From: Suillus spraguei | Lineage: Eukaryota; Basidiomycota; Agaricomycetes; Boletales; Suillaceae | Assembly (NCBI GenBank): GCA_016800925.1 | Contig: JABCPU010000368.1 | Coordinates: forward strand, 1-64,000 | Direction of reading: 5' to 3' | Length of the DNA: 64,000 nucleotides | Shown here: one piece after another, positions 1 to 11,465 of the stretch | Position numbering within the stretch: position 1 is the first letter of the stretch | How the letters are laid out: the number at the start of each line of letters is the position of its first letter | Notes under the pieces: generated by a model | Seen by the model: the letters and a program-made list of their open reading frames with translations, nothing else | Told to the model about the DNA's origin: nothing | The model's database searches: none | Translations under genes and position numbers: made by a program

Positions 1-1
1 A

Positions 2-2722
2 CTATCACCGTTCAAAGCCCCAGGACCCAATGGGATAAGCAACGTAGTATTCATGAAATGCGCTGACCTTCTTGTACCATTCATGGCACCAATATACAGA
101 GCTACGTTCACCCTCGAAGTGTACCCGAACGAATGGAAATGTTCCTTGACGATCGTACTCAGGAAGCCAGGAAGGCCAGACTACAGTGTCCCGAAGGCAT
201 ATAGACCGATAATGCTATTAGACACGATGGCTAAGATCCTTTCATCATGTGTTGCCGACGATCTAACATATATTGCAGAAGAACACCATCTATTACCCCA
301 ACCCACTTCGGCGGTCGACCGGGACGATCAACGGTAGACTCCCTCCACCTGCTAACTAAGTTCATAACAGATTCCTGGGCGTCGAAAACAAACAACCACG
401 TTTCCCTACTCTTCCTTGACGTAAAGGCGGCCTTCCCGAGCGTGGTAGCAAGCAAGCTACTACACAACCTCAGAAAAGCAAGAATACCAAAGGAATATGT
501 AGATTGGTACAAACGAAGACTGGACAAGAGAACGACGCATCTCTTTTTCGACGACTACCAGTCAAACTTGTTCAATGTGTCAGATGGACTAGACCAGGGA
601 TGTCCGCTATCCCCAATGGGCTTCATCTTCTACCAATGCACCAGTCCTGCGAGTCGCAGACCCGAGACCCAGCAAAGGAGAACTGAGTCTAGGATTCATC
701 GACGATGTAGCGCTAATAGCAAGAGGGCGCTCATACGAGGAATCAAACGCAAAGGTCAAAAACATGATGGAAAAGCAAGGAGGTGCACTTGACTGGAGCG
801 AGGAATACAACGCTGAGTTTGAGCTAGACAAAACCGCACTAATTTGTCTTTCCAGGATACGAGTTCGAAGCACCAAAAACCCCAACAAGACAGTCCCTAC
901 GCCACGAGTACCCATCACCATCCGCGATCACACAATCCAACCTTCGAAGTCGCACAAATTTCTAGGAATCATCATCGACGAAAATCTAAACTTCAAGGAG
1001 CAGGCGGCCCACGCACTGGCCAAAGGAACGAAGTACGCACTAGCATGTAGCCGGATGATACGTCCGACGAAGGGAATACACGGGAAACTGATGAAAAAAC
1101 TGTATGAGGGAGTAATCGTCCTGAAGATGTTGTACGCCGCAGATGTGTGGTGCGCAGGTCTAGTAGAAAAGGGGAGGGGGAAAAGGGGGAAAGGGCGAGG
1201 AGCAAGAGGCTTTGCCTCGCAGATGGCGCGAGTGCAGAGAATGGCAACCATATCAATTGCGGGAGGACTAAGATCAAGTCCCACAGACATGCTAGACGCG
1301 CACGCTAATGTACTACCTTTTCAGCAGACTCTTCGAAAAGTGTGCTACAGAGCCACGCTCAGAATGGCGACACTCCCACAGAAACATCCACTAGCCAAGG
1401 GAATCAAGAATGCATACGATTACGGCAAAGAGAGAGATTTTAAGGGGAAAAAACGCTATCCATCCCCACTGCATAAGCTGATGTACGAATTCAGGATCAA
1501 CCCATCGACGGTGGAAAAGATAGACCCAGTCAGACACTACCCCAAGTGGGAGCCGGATGTAGACATCCACATAGCGGAGAAGGCCGAGACAGCAAAGATA
1601 GAAGACGGACTCGCCGATGAAAACCTAAGGGCGTACTCAGACGGGTCAATGGTGGATGGGGGAGTTGGAGGAGCAGCAGTGGTCATGAGAGGCAACGAAG
1701 TGATAGGAAGCAAGAGGTTTCACTTGGGGAGCGACCGCGAGCATACGGTCTATGAAGCAGAGTTGGTGGGGATGATATTAGCAGTACAACTGCTGAAGGA
1801 GACGGGAGGAAGAAGGGGCACCATATCCCTAGGTGTCGACAATCAGGCAGCAATAAGAGCAACCGAAGCTTTCCGCTCACAGCCAGGACACTACCTCATG
1901 GACCAATTCCACGATGATCTTAGAAGACTCATCCCTGAGCACGACGAAAGAAAACTCAAAGTCAGATGGACGCCAGGCCATGTAGGGATACCAGGGAATG
2001 AAGAGGCAGACACTCACGCGAAACGCGCCGCACGAGGCGAATCATCAGACACACGAGCCCAGCCAAAGTCGCTCCTAACCGAGGAAGGAGAACTCAGAAT
2101 CCTACCAAGGAGCAAAGCGGCACTAAGACAACACTTCTACGCAAAGATCAAAAAAGAGGCCACCACCATCATGGAGAACTCACCGCGCTACACACTGCTC
2201 AAATCAGTCGACACGTCAGCACCATCAAAGAAGTTTGCAAAGAAGATAGAGAAGCTACCGAGACGTCACAGCTCACTGATGTTTCAACTCCGCACGGGAC
2301 ATATAGCGCTCAACAAACACCTCAAACGAATAGCGAAATCCCCAACGGCGCGTTGCCCAGCATGCGAAAACCATGACGAAACGGTACACCACTTCATCCT
2401 AGTCTGCCCAGCATACGTGAACCAGAGAGAACAAATGAGGAAAGAAGTCGGAGCAAGACAATGCAAAATCGAGTACCTGCTGAACGAAAGCAAGGGAATG
2501 AGAGCAACGTTGACGTACATCGCGCGCACGAGAAGATTGGAACAAACCTTTGGAGATGTAACCCCCCAGCGGAAAAGGAGAAGGAATAGAGGAAACGCGA
2601 CAACAAGTCGCACAAATCATATCAAGAGCCTGAAGAAGGCCCTAACGTCCGCGCGCAAGCCAGGACCACTGTATAGCATAGACAACCAAAAAAACGGACC
2701 AAAGCATATACGAATAGATTAG
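2..2722 (+). pseudogene. LINE ORF2: reverse transcriptase / RNase H, frameshifted
   Basis: The frame opens upstream of the window and shows RT motifs in order: KAYRPI near 207-225, FGGRPGRSTVD near 307-340, the LFLDVKAAF palm motif near 410-433, GLDQGCPLSP near 588-617, and the catalytic FIDD box at 694-705. The frame moves from phase 2 to phase 1 near 297 and back near 633, which fits two compensating single-base indels. From 764 to 2722 the frame is open for 652 codons: thumb region, then RNase H (AYSDGS near 1632, an E in YEAELVG, GVDNQAA, and WTPGHVGIPGNEEAD near 1968), then a C-P-A-C...H-H...C cluster near 2355-2410. The RNase H part looks complete; the RT part would need frame correction, so the copy is probably dead. 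Confidence 0.88.
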
Positions 2723-2767
2723 ATGTACAGTAGGTAGTGTCCATCATAGGGCATAGCCCCAACGGAC

Positions 2768-2801
2768 AATAAACAAGGATCAAAAAAAAAAAAAAAAAAA
2801 A
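2768..2801 (+). terminator. LINE polyadenylation signal and poly-A tail
   Basis: AATAAA at 2768-2773 is followed after 8 bases by an uninterrupted run of 20 A at 2782-2801. This is the retained 3' tail of a LINE insertion and sets the element boundary. Confidence 0.9.
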
Positions 2802-3005
2802 GGATTATTAGGAATAGAAGGGATGACGACTTCCAGTTCGGGATCATTAGGAATGGAAGGGATTATGAGGGATCTCGGAAGTCGGGAATGTTGCCATTTC
2901 TTAGAATGACAATTGAAAATCGGGGGCAATCCATTCTTCAACCGATCTGTATCCATATCAATTTCGATTTCATCCGATTTCGTTGTTCAAGGAAGGACGA
3001 GTGTT

Positions 3006-3300
3006 TCAGCAGCCCAATCTATGCTTGGGTTCATTGCACGTAACCACGGAATTCCCAGAAGATTTGATCTCTTCTTCTAGTTTGGTGATATTGAATTTTC
3101 CATACATGGTTCGTTCATCAATTTTGACCACTAGGAGACAGTAGTGCGTGATTGGCCCCCCTTTGATAAGAGTTCCATCTGCCGTAGTAACTCGAAACGG
3201 TGTTTTGAGTTTTCGTCGTGTGATTTGATGGAGTTTCACAAACTCTTCAGAGATAAACATTCCTGCCGCTCCTGAATTGATAACAGCGGTAGTGTCGACG
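3006..3300 (-). pseudogene. Retropepsin-like protease fragment of Ty3-like element
   Basis: Read on the minus strand, this shows a flap-like segment with hydrophobic strands and, just after it, the linker motif NPSIDWAAETL (in another frame) that follows the protease in many basidiomycete Ty3 elements. The active-site triad expected as D-S-G reads N-S-G here (around 3280), so the catalytic aspartate is lost. Stops and frame changes separate it from gag and from the linker. It is a dead remnant. Confidence 0.7.
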
Positions 3301-3423
3301 GATTTTAAGCGAGTACGCGAGTGAAGGGTGATAGGACACGAAGTTCTTTTCTTTCACCTACAGCGCATACAAGTCTTAGTAATACATTAGGAGAAACATA
3401 CGTCGAATCTTTGTTTCTCCAGG

Positions 3424-4260
3424 TCAAAAATCCTCGACAATCCGCCTTACAGTTTCTTCATCTTCTTCTTCTTCTTTAACTTCGGTTTGTTGGAGCAGGG
3501 TCTTCTTCTTTCTATCAGGACAATTATGAATGCGATGTCCTGTCTTCTTACATCCAAAGCATTGTCCCTTCTTCATGCATTCAGATCTCTCCGTATTGGA
3601 GATTCGATCTACGACCATTGCATTGGAATCACAGTTTGGAATGTACCGTGCGTTTCCATAATTCTTCTTCTTCTGTTGTGGAGCATGACGTGTCCTCATG
3701 GCTTGAAGACGATGATGGGAGTTGTCAATGGAAACACATTGCAGCACAACGTCTCGGAATACTTCTGAGACGTCTCCTAGTGCGAAAAGCTTTGTAAGGA
3801 TGCCCCAATTCAGGCCATCTTGGAAAAATTGGATCTTTGTTGCATTATCGGTGATATGAGCCTTGGCTGCAAGTGCCTCAAAATCAGCGATGTAGGTGTG
3901 AAGATCTCCGCTTCCTTGTTTGAGGTCCCTTAGTTTCACGAGTGCGGTTCCTTTGGTATCCACTGGGTCGAAGGCTTCTTTGAAGCTTTTCATAAAATCC
4001 ACCATTGTCCCATAACCAACTTTTTGTCCAGAGGTGTTGGTTGATTGAGCATGGTCAAGGAATTGCTCTTTCCAGGATTTGGCATTCCTTTCGGTCATAA
4101 AGGATGTTATGAAAATGATCTTCTGTTTGTCGGTAGTGTAAAGCTTTTCATTGATATCGAAGCATAGATTGCATGACTGGATAAATTCACGAGATTTGTC
4201 ACGATCTCCATCAAAACCGGTTGGCTGACCGATCTTGTATTCAAATTCTTTGGTCGCCAT
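3424..4260 (-). CDS. Gag-like capsid/nucleocapsid protein of Ty3-like element
   Basis: An open frame of 278 codons. Residues about 10-190 resemble the retrotrans_gag capsid fold (a WKEQF-type motif near residue 63, FKEAFDP near residue 92, then an LRDL...DLHTYIADFEAL segment). A basic stretch is followed by one CCHC zinc knuckle (C-F-G-C-x3-T-G-H-x4-C) near residues 234-247 and an acidic tail. The frame is intact, but the pol part of the element is gone. It lies just downstream of its own 5' LTR. The role would be packaging of element RNA into virus-like particles. Confidence 0.85.
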   Translation of the reverse strand: MATKEFEYKIGQPTGFDGDRDKSREFIQSCNLCFDINEKLYTTDKQKIIFITSFMTERNAKSWKEQFLDHAQSTNTSGQKVGYGTMVDFMKSFKEAFDPVDTKGTALVKLRDLKQGSGDLHTYIADFEALAAKAHITDNATKIQFFQDGLNWGILTKLFALGDVSEVFRDVVLQCVSIDNSHHRLQAMRTRHAPQQKKKNYGNARYIPNCDSNAMVVDRISNTERSECMKKGQCFGCKKTGHRIHNCPDRKKKTLLQQTEVKEEEEDEETVRRIVEDF

Positions 4261-4457
4261 ATTGGTGATTCGTCTGGTGAGTTATACTTTCTCGGTGCCT
4301 ACACGCGCTGTCTTGCTGTCCGTTAGGGCTTGTCTTTTGTCAGAGGGCTTCTCTTGACAATCGGTTTAGCGTACGCGTATGCTAATCTGCTTATCTAAGC
4401 AATCAGGGTTTGGGGTCGAAGACTGGATAGTCGACGATCAGGTAGACTTTAATCTTT

Positions 4458-4933
4458 TGTTACAAACTGGGGTGGCATCACCAGTGACAGTGAAAAGACA
4501 CAGACGGTCTGCTGGGAGGTTCTTACAATACCCAAAAGAGGACAAGGTGAAAGTACAAGGAACGCGTTCCAAGTATGATCAAGGGTTCGGCCTCAAAGAT
4601 GAGTCTCTGAGGTTCTACGAGAATAGAGACTAGGACTAAGGAGTGCTTAGACTTAGAGACGATTCAAGACGACTTAGGTTGGAGACCTAAGCGAAGGAGA
4701 TTCCAGGTAAAACCCAGTAAGATTAAAGTAAAGAATCTACTACAAGTACACTGTGCTTTATATAGGTAGACATGTGCGCACAGACCAGGTAACCGTGAGA
4801 ATGTAACTGCGTATCCTAATAAGGAAGGCATGTATTGTACAGATGCATTGAGCATATGAGTCAAAGTCATGTGACATGATATACAAGTAAGAAGATAAAG
4901 GGAAAATGAATAGGGGCATGTACAACTGTAACA
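4458..4933 (-). repeat. LTR family B, copy 1 (5' LTR of the Ty3-like element)
   Basis: A 476-bp sequence with TGTTAC...GTAACA ends. Two other copies lie at 15553-16028 and 40363-40837. The sense strand is minus: the reverse complement carries a TATATAAAG box (from the bases near 4757-4765), and gag follows on that strand. No target duplication is visible because the opposite end of the element is missing. Confidence 0.88.
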
Positions 4934-5760
4934 ACCTGGGGGTTAGAAAAATGTGAGGCAATACAAAGATATTGATTTACACATGTTGAGTGCTGAACCC
5001 CGAACTCTGGCACCCAGCACTTGGGGATCAGCATTCGGGACTCATAACAATGTGAAAGATCTTGATCCACATATTTTATGTGCCGAACCCCGAACTCTGG
5101 CACCCGGCACTCGGGACTCGGGACTTGGTACTCATAATGTGAAAGATATTGATCAATATATTGTCAGTGCTGAACCCTGAACCCCAGCACCCAGCACTCG
5201 CGACTCGGGACTCAGAACAATGTGAGGCAATAGACACCTATTGATCCACACATTCTAAGTGCCGAACTCCAAACTCCGAACTCCGGTAGTCTACTATTTA
5301 GGGGTTCGGGGTTCGGTACTTGGGCTTCTGTGCTTGAGACCGAAAAAAATGTTAGGCAATAAAATGACTTTGATCCACACATTTTTGGTAGATATCTTTT
5401 TCATCTCAAATCTCAAATCTCGAGTGCCGAACCCCGAATCCCGAAATCCAGTAGTCCACAATTTCAGGGTTCCATCCTCGGGACTCAGACAAATGTCAGG
5501 CAACAACAAAAATTTGATCCACACATTTTTGGTAGATGTCTGTTTTGTCTTGAATCTCGAGTTTCTAGTTTCTAGTTTTGGTACTCTGCACCTGCACCCG
5601 GCACTCGGCACTAGATGACTCAACACATGGACTTTAAATCTTTCACCTTGTGTGTTGTGTTTTGGGTGTCCGGGTATCCGGAATTCAGGAAATATCTAGT
5701 TTGAATCTCCAGTTTCGAGTTCCAGGTTTTGGGACTTGGCACCCAGTACCTCAATTATCG
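4934..5760. repeat. Diverged minisatellite array
   Basis: Imperfect tandem units of roughly 80-100 bp. Each combines a C-rich core (variants of CCGAACCCCGAACTC, GGCACCCGGCACT, CGGGACTCGGGACTC) with an A/T-rich spacer resembling AATGTGAAAGATATTGATC or TTTGATCCACACATT. It directly abuts the LTR at 4933. A related array in inverse orientation lies at 16029-16620. Small open frames here are by-products of the repeat. Confidence 0.8.
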
Positions 5761-5884
5761 ATGAATGTCAGACATGGTACATTCAGGTTTTTGTGCTTCG
5801 GGGTTTAGATTTTGGTGGTCGATGGTAGGTATATGCACTCATAGGGTGCATGTATCCTATGTGTTTGATTCTCTGGTGGCTACA

Positions 5885-6470
5885 TCAGCTGTACGTCTTT
5901 ATGATACATATCTAGGCCCACCCGTATATGTAATATATTTTACCTCGGCCCACCCATCTATGTAAAATTCCCCCATGTCAGCCCACCCATCTATGCAATA
6001 AATATTTTACTGCACCCTCGGCCCACCCATATATGTAATATTCTCTTACCTCAGCCCACCCATCTATGCAATAAATATTTTACTGCACCCTCAGCCCACC
6101 CGTCCATGTAATACACCCCATGTTGGCCCACCCATATATGTAATATTCTCTTACCTCGGCCCACCTGTCTATGCAATAATATTTGCCTTGCATCTCTCTT
6201 CAGCCCAGCTGTCTATAATATCCTACTCTACATACTACCCAGATGGGCCCACCCATCTCTGTCGGTGATAATATCCCCCTGGCCCATCTGTCAACATCAG
6301 AAATCATGTTTCCCTCAGCCCACCCATCTCTCCTGAAAATAAAGTCTCCCGGCCCACCTGTCTCCATCGGAAATAATATTCATCCCGGCCCATCCATCAA
6401 CATCGAGGATATACATAACCTTGGCCCATGGTCCGCTCGCCCGTCTTTGACGGGATATTATGTGGGTCGG
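5885..6470. repeat. GGCCCACCC-type tandem repeat array, copy 1
   Basis: At least ten short units share the core GGCCCACCCGTCTATGTAAT with spacers of about 25-45 bp. The array ends in a segment containing a palindrome-like CCCGT...ACGGGATATTATG. The same array type, with the same terminal segment, recurs at 19085-20310. No coding content. Confidence 0.85.
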
Positions 6471-6991
6471 GTGACCCGTATAGTACGGAGTTTGTCACTG
6501 AAGGGGCTCCTCAAACAAGAACACGTCGCTCGCAACGACACTAGTTATCATGTGACCCATTAGCTTAGTATAAATAAAATCAAAACCAATAAATTAAGAG
6601 GCGTGTAATTTTACTGATGCTCATAAATTTACTGATGTGACTGGCTAGTCTCACTCCTGCTGATCAGTAAACCTGTGAGTTCTTGCTGGTGATTGTGTTG
6701 ATTGTTTGCCTTTATTTTGGGTATATATTACCTTATAAGCTAATATCACGGAAAGATTTCCTATATATTCCTTTATATTGCAATATAAGACTATATACTT
6801 TGCTCACAAGTTCTCCATCAGTGAGCCGGTGAACAAATGAAAATGTCATAGTTGACTTTGTATTAGTAACAATCACAACAAGCAATGTAAATGTGGCAGG
6901 GTGGGGGTTACTTGACCTTGTGAAGGACAGATGAATTTCCAAGTCAACTGTCTAAGATTCCGTGTCCTCTAGACACCATTTTATACATGAG
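6471..6991. other. Unassigned A/T-rich interval
   Basis: No supported gene, RNA or repeat. Only short unrelated frames are present. Confidence 0.5.
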
Positions 6992-7459
6992 TAAGTCAAC
7001 GAACAAAATATGTGATACCAGCCAATAAAGTGAAATGGTGAATTCATAATTCTAGACACAAGCACAAGGGTCACCACTCACATGAGCTCAATATCTTTGC
7101 CCAATGCTACAACAGGTAAATCGATGCCTGCTGTGATTAAATGCAATTAAAATATGACACTTGAAATCATAGATTGTCTAACTTGTAATGTCTGCTTATC
7201 GCATTTACGACGCAGGTAAACCTTCAAAAACCAATAGTTAGAGCTGCCATATTTAACGAGTCACGGACATGCTGCTTGAGCATGAACTACAATTTGCTGA
7301 GGTCCAACATTCTTCCTTCCAAAATCAATCGGTAAATTTTTACTCCATGGGTACACTTGGTAGGTGAAGTAATTGCAATAGTGTTAGCACATCAAAATAT
7401 TTCTCAATCAGTAGGAGTGTTACAAAAAAGATTGCATGATTTGGATATATCATTCTGAT
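6992..7459. repeat. 468-bp duplicated block, copy 1
   Basis: Nearly identical, same length and same orientation as 20439-20906, with scattered substitutions. Both copies follow a GGCCCACCC array, so the duplication probably involved a larger unit. No protein could be recognised in either strand. Confidence 0.85.
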
Positions 7460-7900
7460 GTACATGTCTTTATAACTTGTTCCAGGTGTACTTTGTGTGA
7501 CCAATAGGTGGATTTTGATCGACTTTGCCAAAGACACATAATGTGTGCCACTGATGTTATGATTCAGGACATGGACACTGCAGAGCAGGATCACGAAGGT
7601 TCGAGGAGACCACGAGGTCTGTTTAATTTCTGACTCAGCACTTATGCTTATGTTGAGTTGTCGCTGAGACAGGCAATATTTTGTGCAAGTTACAAATGCT
7701 TTTCATACAACTGATTAATTCCAAGTGAAGAATTGTGCGTTTATGCCACTATCGATTGAAATATATATTCATATTCCAATGTTCGCCACAGTTCCTTTTA
7801 CTTGCCCGATACGCTTCTCTTCTTTGGATATGTCAACTGAACTGAAACTGCTCTAGGATGCAGCCGACCCCCCTTGTCTGAGGGTATTGCATTTTGAAAA
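7460..7900. other. Unassigned interval
   Basis: An A/T-rich stretch between the duplicated block and the 140-bp repeats. I see no supported feature. Confidence 0.45.
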
Positions 7901-8330
7901 ATTTTGGTGATTCGTCACGCAACCACGCAACACATTTTCAGTGATGCAATCTTCAGTATAGTCCTTGAGAGTGAGATTTTCCTTGTCACTTGGCAACATT
8001 AGACACAACAATGACTTTATCACTAGCGAGCATATTGGATGGTTCAGTGATTTGTTGCGCGATCACACAACACATCTTCAGCGACACAGTCTTCAGTATA
8101 GTCATCTGGAGTGAGAATTTCCTTGTCACTTGGTAACATTAAGCATAACAATAACTTTATCAGCAGTGAGCATATTGGATGGTTCAGTGATTTGTCATGC
8201 AACCATGCAACATATCTCTAGTGACACAATTTTCAGTATAGTCGTTTAAAGTGAGAACTTACTTGTCAGGTGGCAACATTAGACATAACAATAATTTTAT
8301 CAGTAGCGAGCATACTGAATGACATCATAT
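7900..8330. repeat. 140-bp tandem repeat, three copies
   Basis: The marker TTCAGTATA recurs at an exact 140-bp spacing (near 7951, 8091, 8231). Each unit contains TTGTCACTTGG(C/T)AACATTA and GCATATTGGATGGTTCAGTGA. A more diverged fourth unit may extend to about 8510. It is not coding. Confidence 0.85.
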
Positions 8331-8740
8331 TTTGAGCTGTCAATTGAACCTCTTCAGTTAGAGACTGGCAATGACTTCTTTGGTTGAGAGCATCGCACTC
8401 AGAAAACTTCAGGTGACTCATCGTACTGGCACGCAAAATATCTTCTGTAGCGCTGTCTTGAGCATGGTCATAGAAATCAATGACTTCCCTTTCACTTAGC
8501 AGCATTTGATGTTATGAAAGATTAAGGAGTGATTAGCCTGCTCAGTACTATGGAGCACAACTGAGAATCGTCCCCCAAATTGCTAGCAATCTCAAACAGA
8601 ATAATTCAATGATGTGACTCGTAACATTCGCAACTAATGGTTATTATAAACATAAAATCTTATATTAGTAGACTACTATGATTAGCGAGTGGGCAAAGGA
8701 CAGCGCAACAGAACAGAAAACAGCGAGAAGAGGTGCAACA
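8331..8740. other. Degenerate end of the 140-bp array and unassigned sequence
   Basis: Traces of the repeat (GTCTTGAGCATGGTCATAG near 8454) fade into A/T-rich sequence. No gene is supported. Confidence 0.4.
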
Positions 8741-10545
8741 AAAACTAAATTTGTTACAATGAGTCAAAAGCCGCATCCTCCAGCGCCTTCCTCTGCTCGG
8801 CTAGGGCATTGACAGATATCTGAGACACAATGTCTGGTGTATCACGACTGATACCGATACACTGATCAGAACTAGAAGCTTCACTTGAGGAAACCTTCCT
8901 TGAGGTTTTCACAGTTGACTTTATAGTTCGCATACATGAACAAGGGCCAATGTTAAGACCATACTCAAGGGGTGAAAGATCTGAAGGGCTTTGGCCTCAG
9001 TTCATGCACTGTGCCCCTTGTCCGAGTAATGCCCCTTATTTCAGAGAGGAGATATATGTCCAAGATCCGGAAGGAGTTGTGTAGCAAATCCGGATGTCTG
9101 AAGGTATCGGATATGGTACGTCCAAAGGTTATCTGGAGCATGGGGATGGGAAGAGGACTAAGGCTAGCTTCGGAACAGATTCCTAACTAGAAACTGACAG
9201 AGGTAGACTATCTGAAGATAGAGTTGGAGATATAGACTATAGGAATCAATCCCAAGTCTCGGAAGATGACTTTGAGTGGAAAGTGACTCAAGTCCGAAGG
9301 AAGCAGAATGAGCAGAATCTAAGATGATATTCGAACAAGGTTCTACGGAGATCTACAAGTGGTTTATATATGGTAAGTATCTAAGATGGATAATCAACAA
9401 GTCCGGGACCGAGGGCTATGTATGAAGTGTAACGGAAGTCTATTAGTTAATGCGCAGCGGATCAGTAAGCATGAATCGGAAATGAAACAAAGGTAAGGAT
9501 CAGTGACACAGGAAGGAATTATACACAGCCGGAGTACCGGAAACAGGATGAGTGACGAAAGGAGATAGGCGCAGATATACACAAGGGAGATAGAGTGCGA
9601 GAAGCGAGCACATTCGGATGAGCAATCGGACAGGATCTGTGGACCGGACGGAAATAGAATTGATCGATCTGATTGGATATGGGTGGATCTGGGATCAGAA
9701 GTATGGTATATGACAGCCAAGAGTTCTCTGATATGATGTACTCCATCGTTCTGTCGCGAATTACAGTTTTGACACTGGACCAGCATTAACATACTATGAT
9801 AGTCTAGAAAGCTTGACACTCACCTATTTCTATTCCAGTCCCACTCACCAGGACAGAGCAATTGCCCACAAATATCACTCGCAAAGCCACGTAAATACTT
9901 ATCGTGCGGTTTGATTAAAGGAGATGGACGGAAATCCTGATTGATCCATGTAGCGATAAGCCCCTTGAGACTTGAGGTATCATCACTGTGAGCCGCATCT
10001 GCTCCTTTCTTCAGCTATAAATAATCAGTATGCAGCACATAAATCTGCGGCAAACAATATATCAGGCCTTTTTCAACATGTCTTCCAAGTCTTCATAGTC
10101 AAGGTCCCCAAGCTTCCCATGTAACCACAGCAGCACATGCGCGAGTTCAATGTATCTGTGCTGCAAGTGATCTTGCCTGTGTATCATAGGATTGCAACGT
10201 TAGTATACAACAATAGAAAAAACTGCCAATGTACTCCTTGGTTGACAGGCCCAGTTCCCCTCCCGACATGTGATCCTGAACCTGTGATCGTTCTCAGCAA
10301 TCAGGTCTTCCAAACTGTTGTAAAGGATAACCAGATGATGAATCGCCCTGCCTTGTGCCACATAATATGATGTCTTTCTGCAAGGAAAAAAAAACTAGTG
10401 TATGCATACAAGAGGCACAGAATACTTACCTCTGCTTGCTTCCTCTCTCTTGCCACATGACCTCAATCTCTTGTTCCAAGGCAGCAATGCAACATTTAGC
10501 TCCTGCATCAGAAGGGGTAGGCATCGCTTGAGATGGATCTAGATG
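8741..10545 (-). pseudogene. DUF6698-like gene, disrupted by a solo LTR
   Basis: Minus-strand exons can be followed in order: CCIAALEQEIEVMWQERGSK (about 10500-10430), an intron, a helical segment ending IAENDHRFRI, another intron, then LGDLDYEDLEDMLKK and KKGADAAHSDDTSSLKGLI...ALLCP-like sequence (about 10010-9835). This matches my memory of the basidiomycete-specific DUF6698 family, whose function is unknown and which is often found near transposons. The next exon is cut by the LTR at 8951-9715; removing the LTR and one GCCAA copy rejoins a conserved-looking ENSWPLFMYANYK segment. No intact start-to-stop model could be built beyond this. Confidence 0.65.
8951..9715 (-). repeat. Solo LTR family A, copy 1
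   Basis: 765 bp with TGTTAAGACC...TATATGACA ends, flanked by an exact 5-bp target duplication GCCAA (8946-8950 and 9716-9720). The sense strand is inferred to be minus from a TATATAAACC box on that strand. Other copies are at 19205-19972 and 43672-44927. It lies within an exon of the DUF6698-like gene. Confidence 0.93.
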
Positions 10546-10780
10546 TACTACTTGTTGAGGGCTCCTGAGGAATGTGCACCATCATCAGATGGTGTTGACT
10601 CTGCAGGACTAATATCAGGAGATGGTGGCATGACGAGATAGAGTGAGAGCAGATATAGTAAAGGAAGGGTGATCGGGCCAAAGCCTGGAAATGGTCAAAA
10701 AGAATGGACAAGGTGGAGGAGTGGCTTCCTAAAAAGGTCATCCTCCCATAATTGTCAAAGAGTGGAACAACTCCAAACAA

Positions 10781-11465
10781 CCTCGGACTGTTTGGCTAAA
10801 CAACTTGAAGATGGCCTATGACTAGGACCAACTGGGCCTTGTATACACAATGATGCAACCACATCAATTGCAAGCGAACCACACCACAGAACATGCACCA
10901 CTGACCAGAGTTAGTTAGAAGGTATACAATATTTGGACTGGACAAGGCCTTACTACATGATTCCAAGTTGTAGGCTGGAGTCCGAGTGAGCCACTTTGTC
11001 ATGGTTGTGCTGCCTATCCATTGGCGAGTTGTCCTTCTGATGGGTTTTGCAAGCTGATTTGTGATATATGTTAGCATCAGTTTACTACCATGATGCTTCA
11101 CTGGGCCCTCCTACAGTCTTGCCAGGGGTTTGCCTCGTACGAGCCATGACCAATACAGTGGATTAGTACTGCGACGGTAGATGAGGTCTGTAAGAACGAC
11201 AATAAAAACTGAATGACTGAATAACTTTATGTATCTCTTGCCAGCACCCAGCAGTTGTGAGGTTGTGTTTTGATAGTTCAAGTTGGGATTCCAGCTTTGG
11301 ACAGTCCAGCTTGAGTCGCTGACATGATTCACCCAACGGGTTGGGCTAGACCAAGTGTTAGCTCGAAGTACACAAGTAGGTGGAGCCACTCAGGAGCACA
11401 GCACAGCTGCTCACTAGTAGTACGAATTCAATCATGCCTAGCAATGGCTCAATGGCTAGTCATGG
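10781..11465. other. Unassigned interval upstream of the DUF6698-like remnant
   Basis: Contains only short frames without recognisable domains. It may be promoter or degraded transposon sequence. Confidence 0.4.

Larger units (their letters stand above)
1..2801 (+). mobile_element. LINE (non-LTR retrotransposon), 3' portion
   Basis: This is the downstream part of a fungal LINE. Reading 5' to 3' it holds the reverse transcriptase core, an RNase H domain, a C-terminal zinc-knuckle-like cluster, a short 3' UTR, an AATAAA signal and a 20-nt A tract that ends the element. The 5' part lies outside the window. A same-strand LINE with the complementary 5' half (ORF1 plus endonuclease) begins near 60980 and runs off the other edge; the two may belong to one family, but they do not overlap and cannot be compared directly. 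The element abuts the broken end of a Ty3-like fragment at 2802, so it may have inserted into that element. Confidence 0.92.
2802..4933 (-). mobile_element. Ty3/gypsy-like LTR retrotransposon, truncated
   Basis: On the minus strand the order is 5' LTR (4933-4458), leader, gag (4260-3424) and a degraded protease/linker (about 3300-2802). Reverse transcriptase, RNase H, integrase and the 3' LTR are absent. The break coincides with the end of the LINE poly-A tail. The gag start lies about 200 bp inside the LTR, normal spacing for a Ty3-type element. I could not identify a convincing tRNA primer-binding site immediately inside the LTR. Confidence 0.85.

Noticed and set aside
3424..4260. Possible endogenous retrovirus
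   Set aside because: Gag-like frame and LTR fit a fungal Ty3-type retrotransposon; no envelope gene is present.
4934..5760. Possible CRISPR-like array
   Set aside because: Units are diverged, of uneven length, lack unique spacers, and the genome is eukaryotic; this is a minisatellite.
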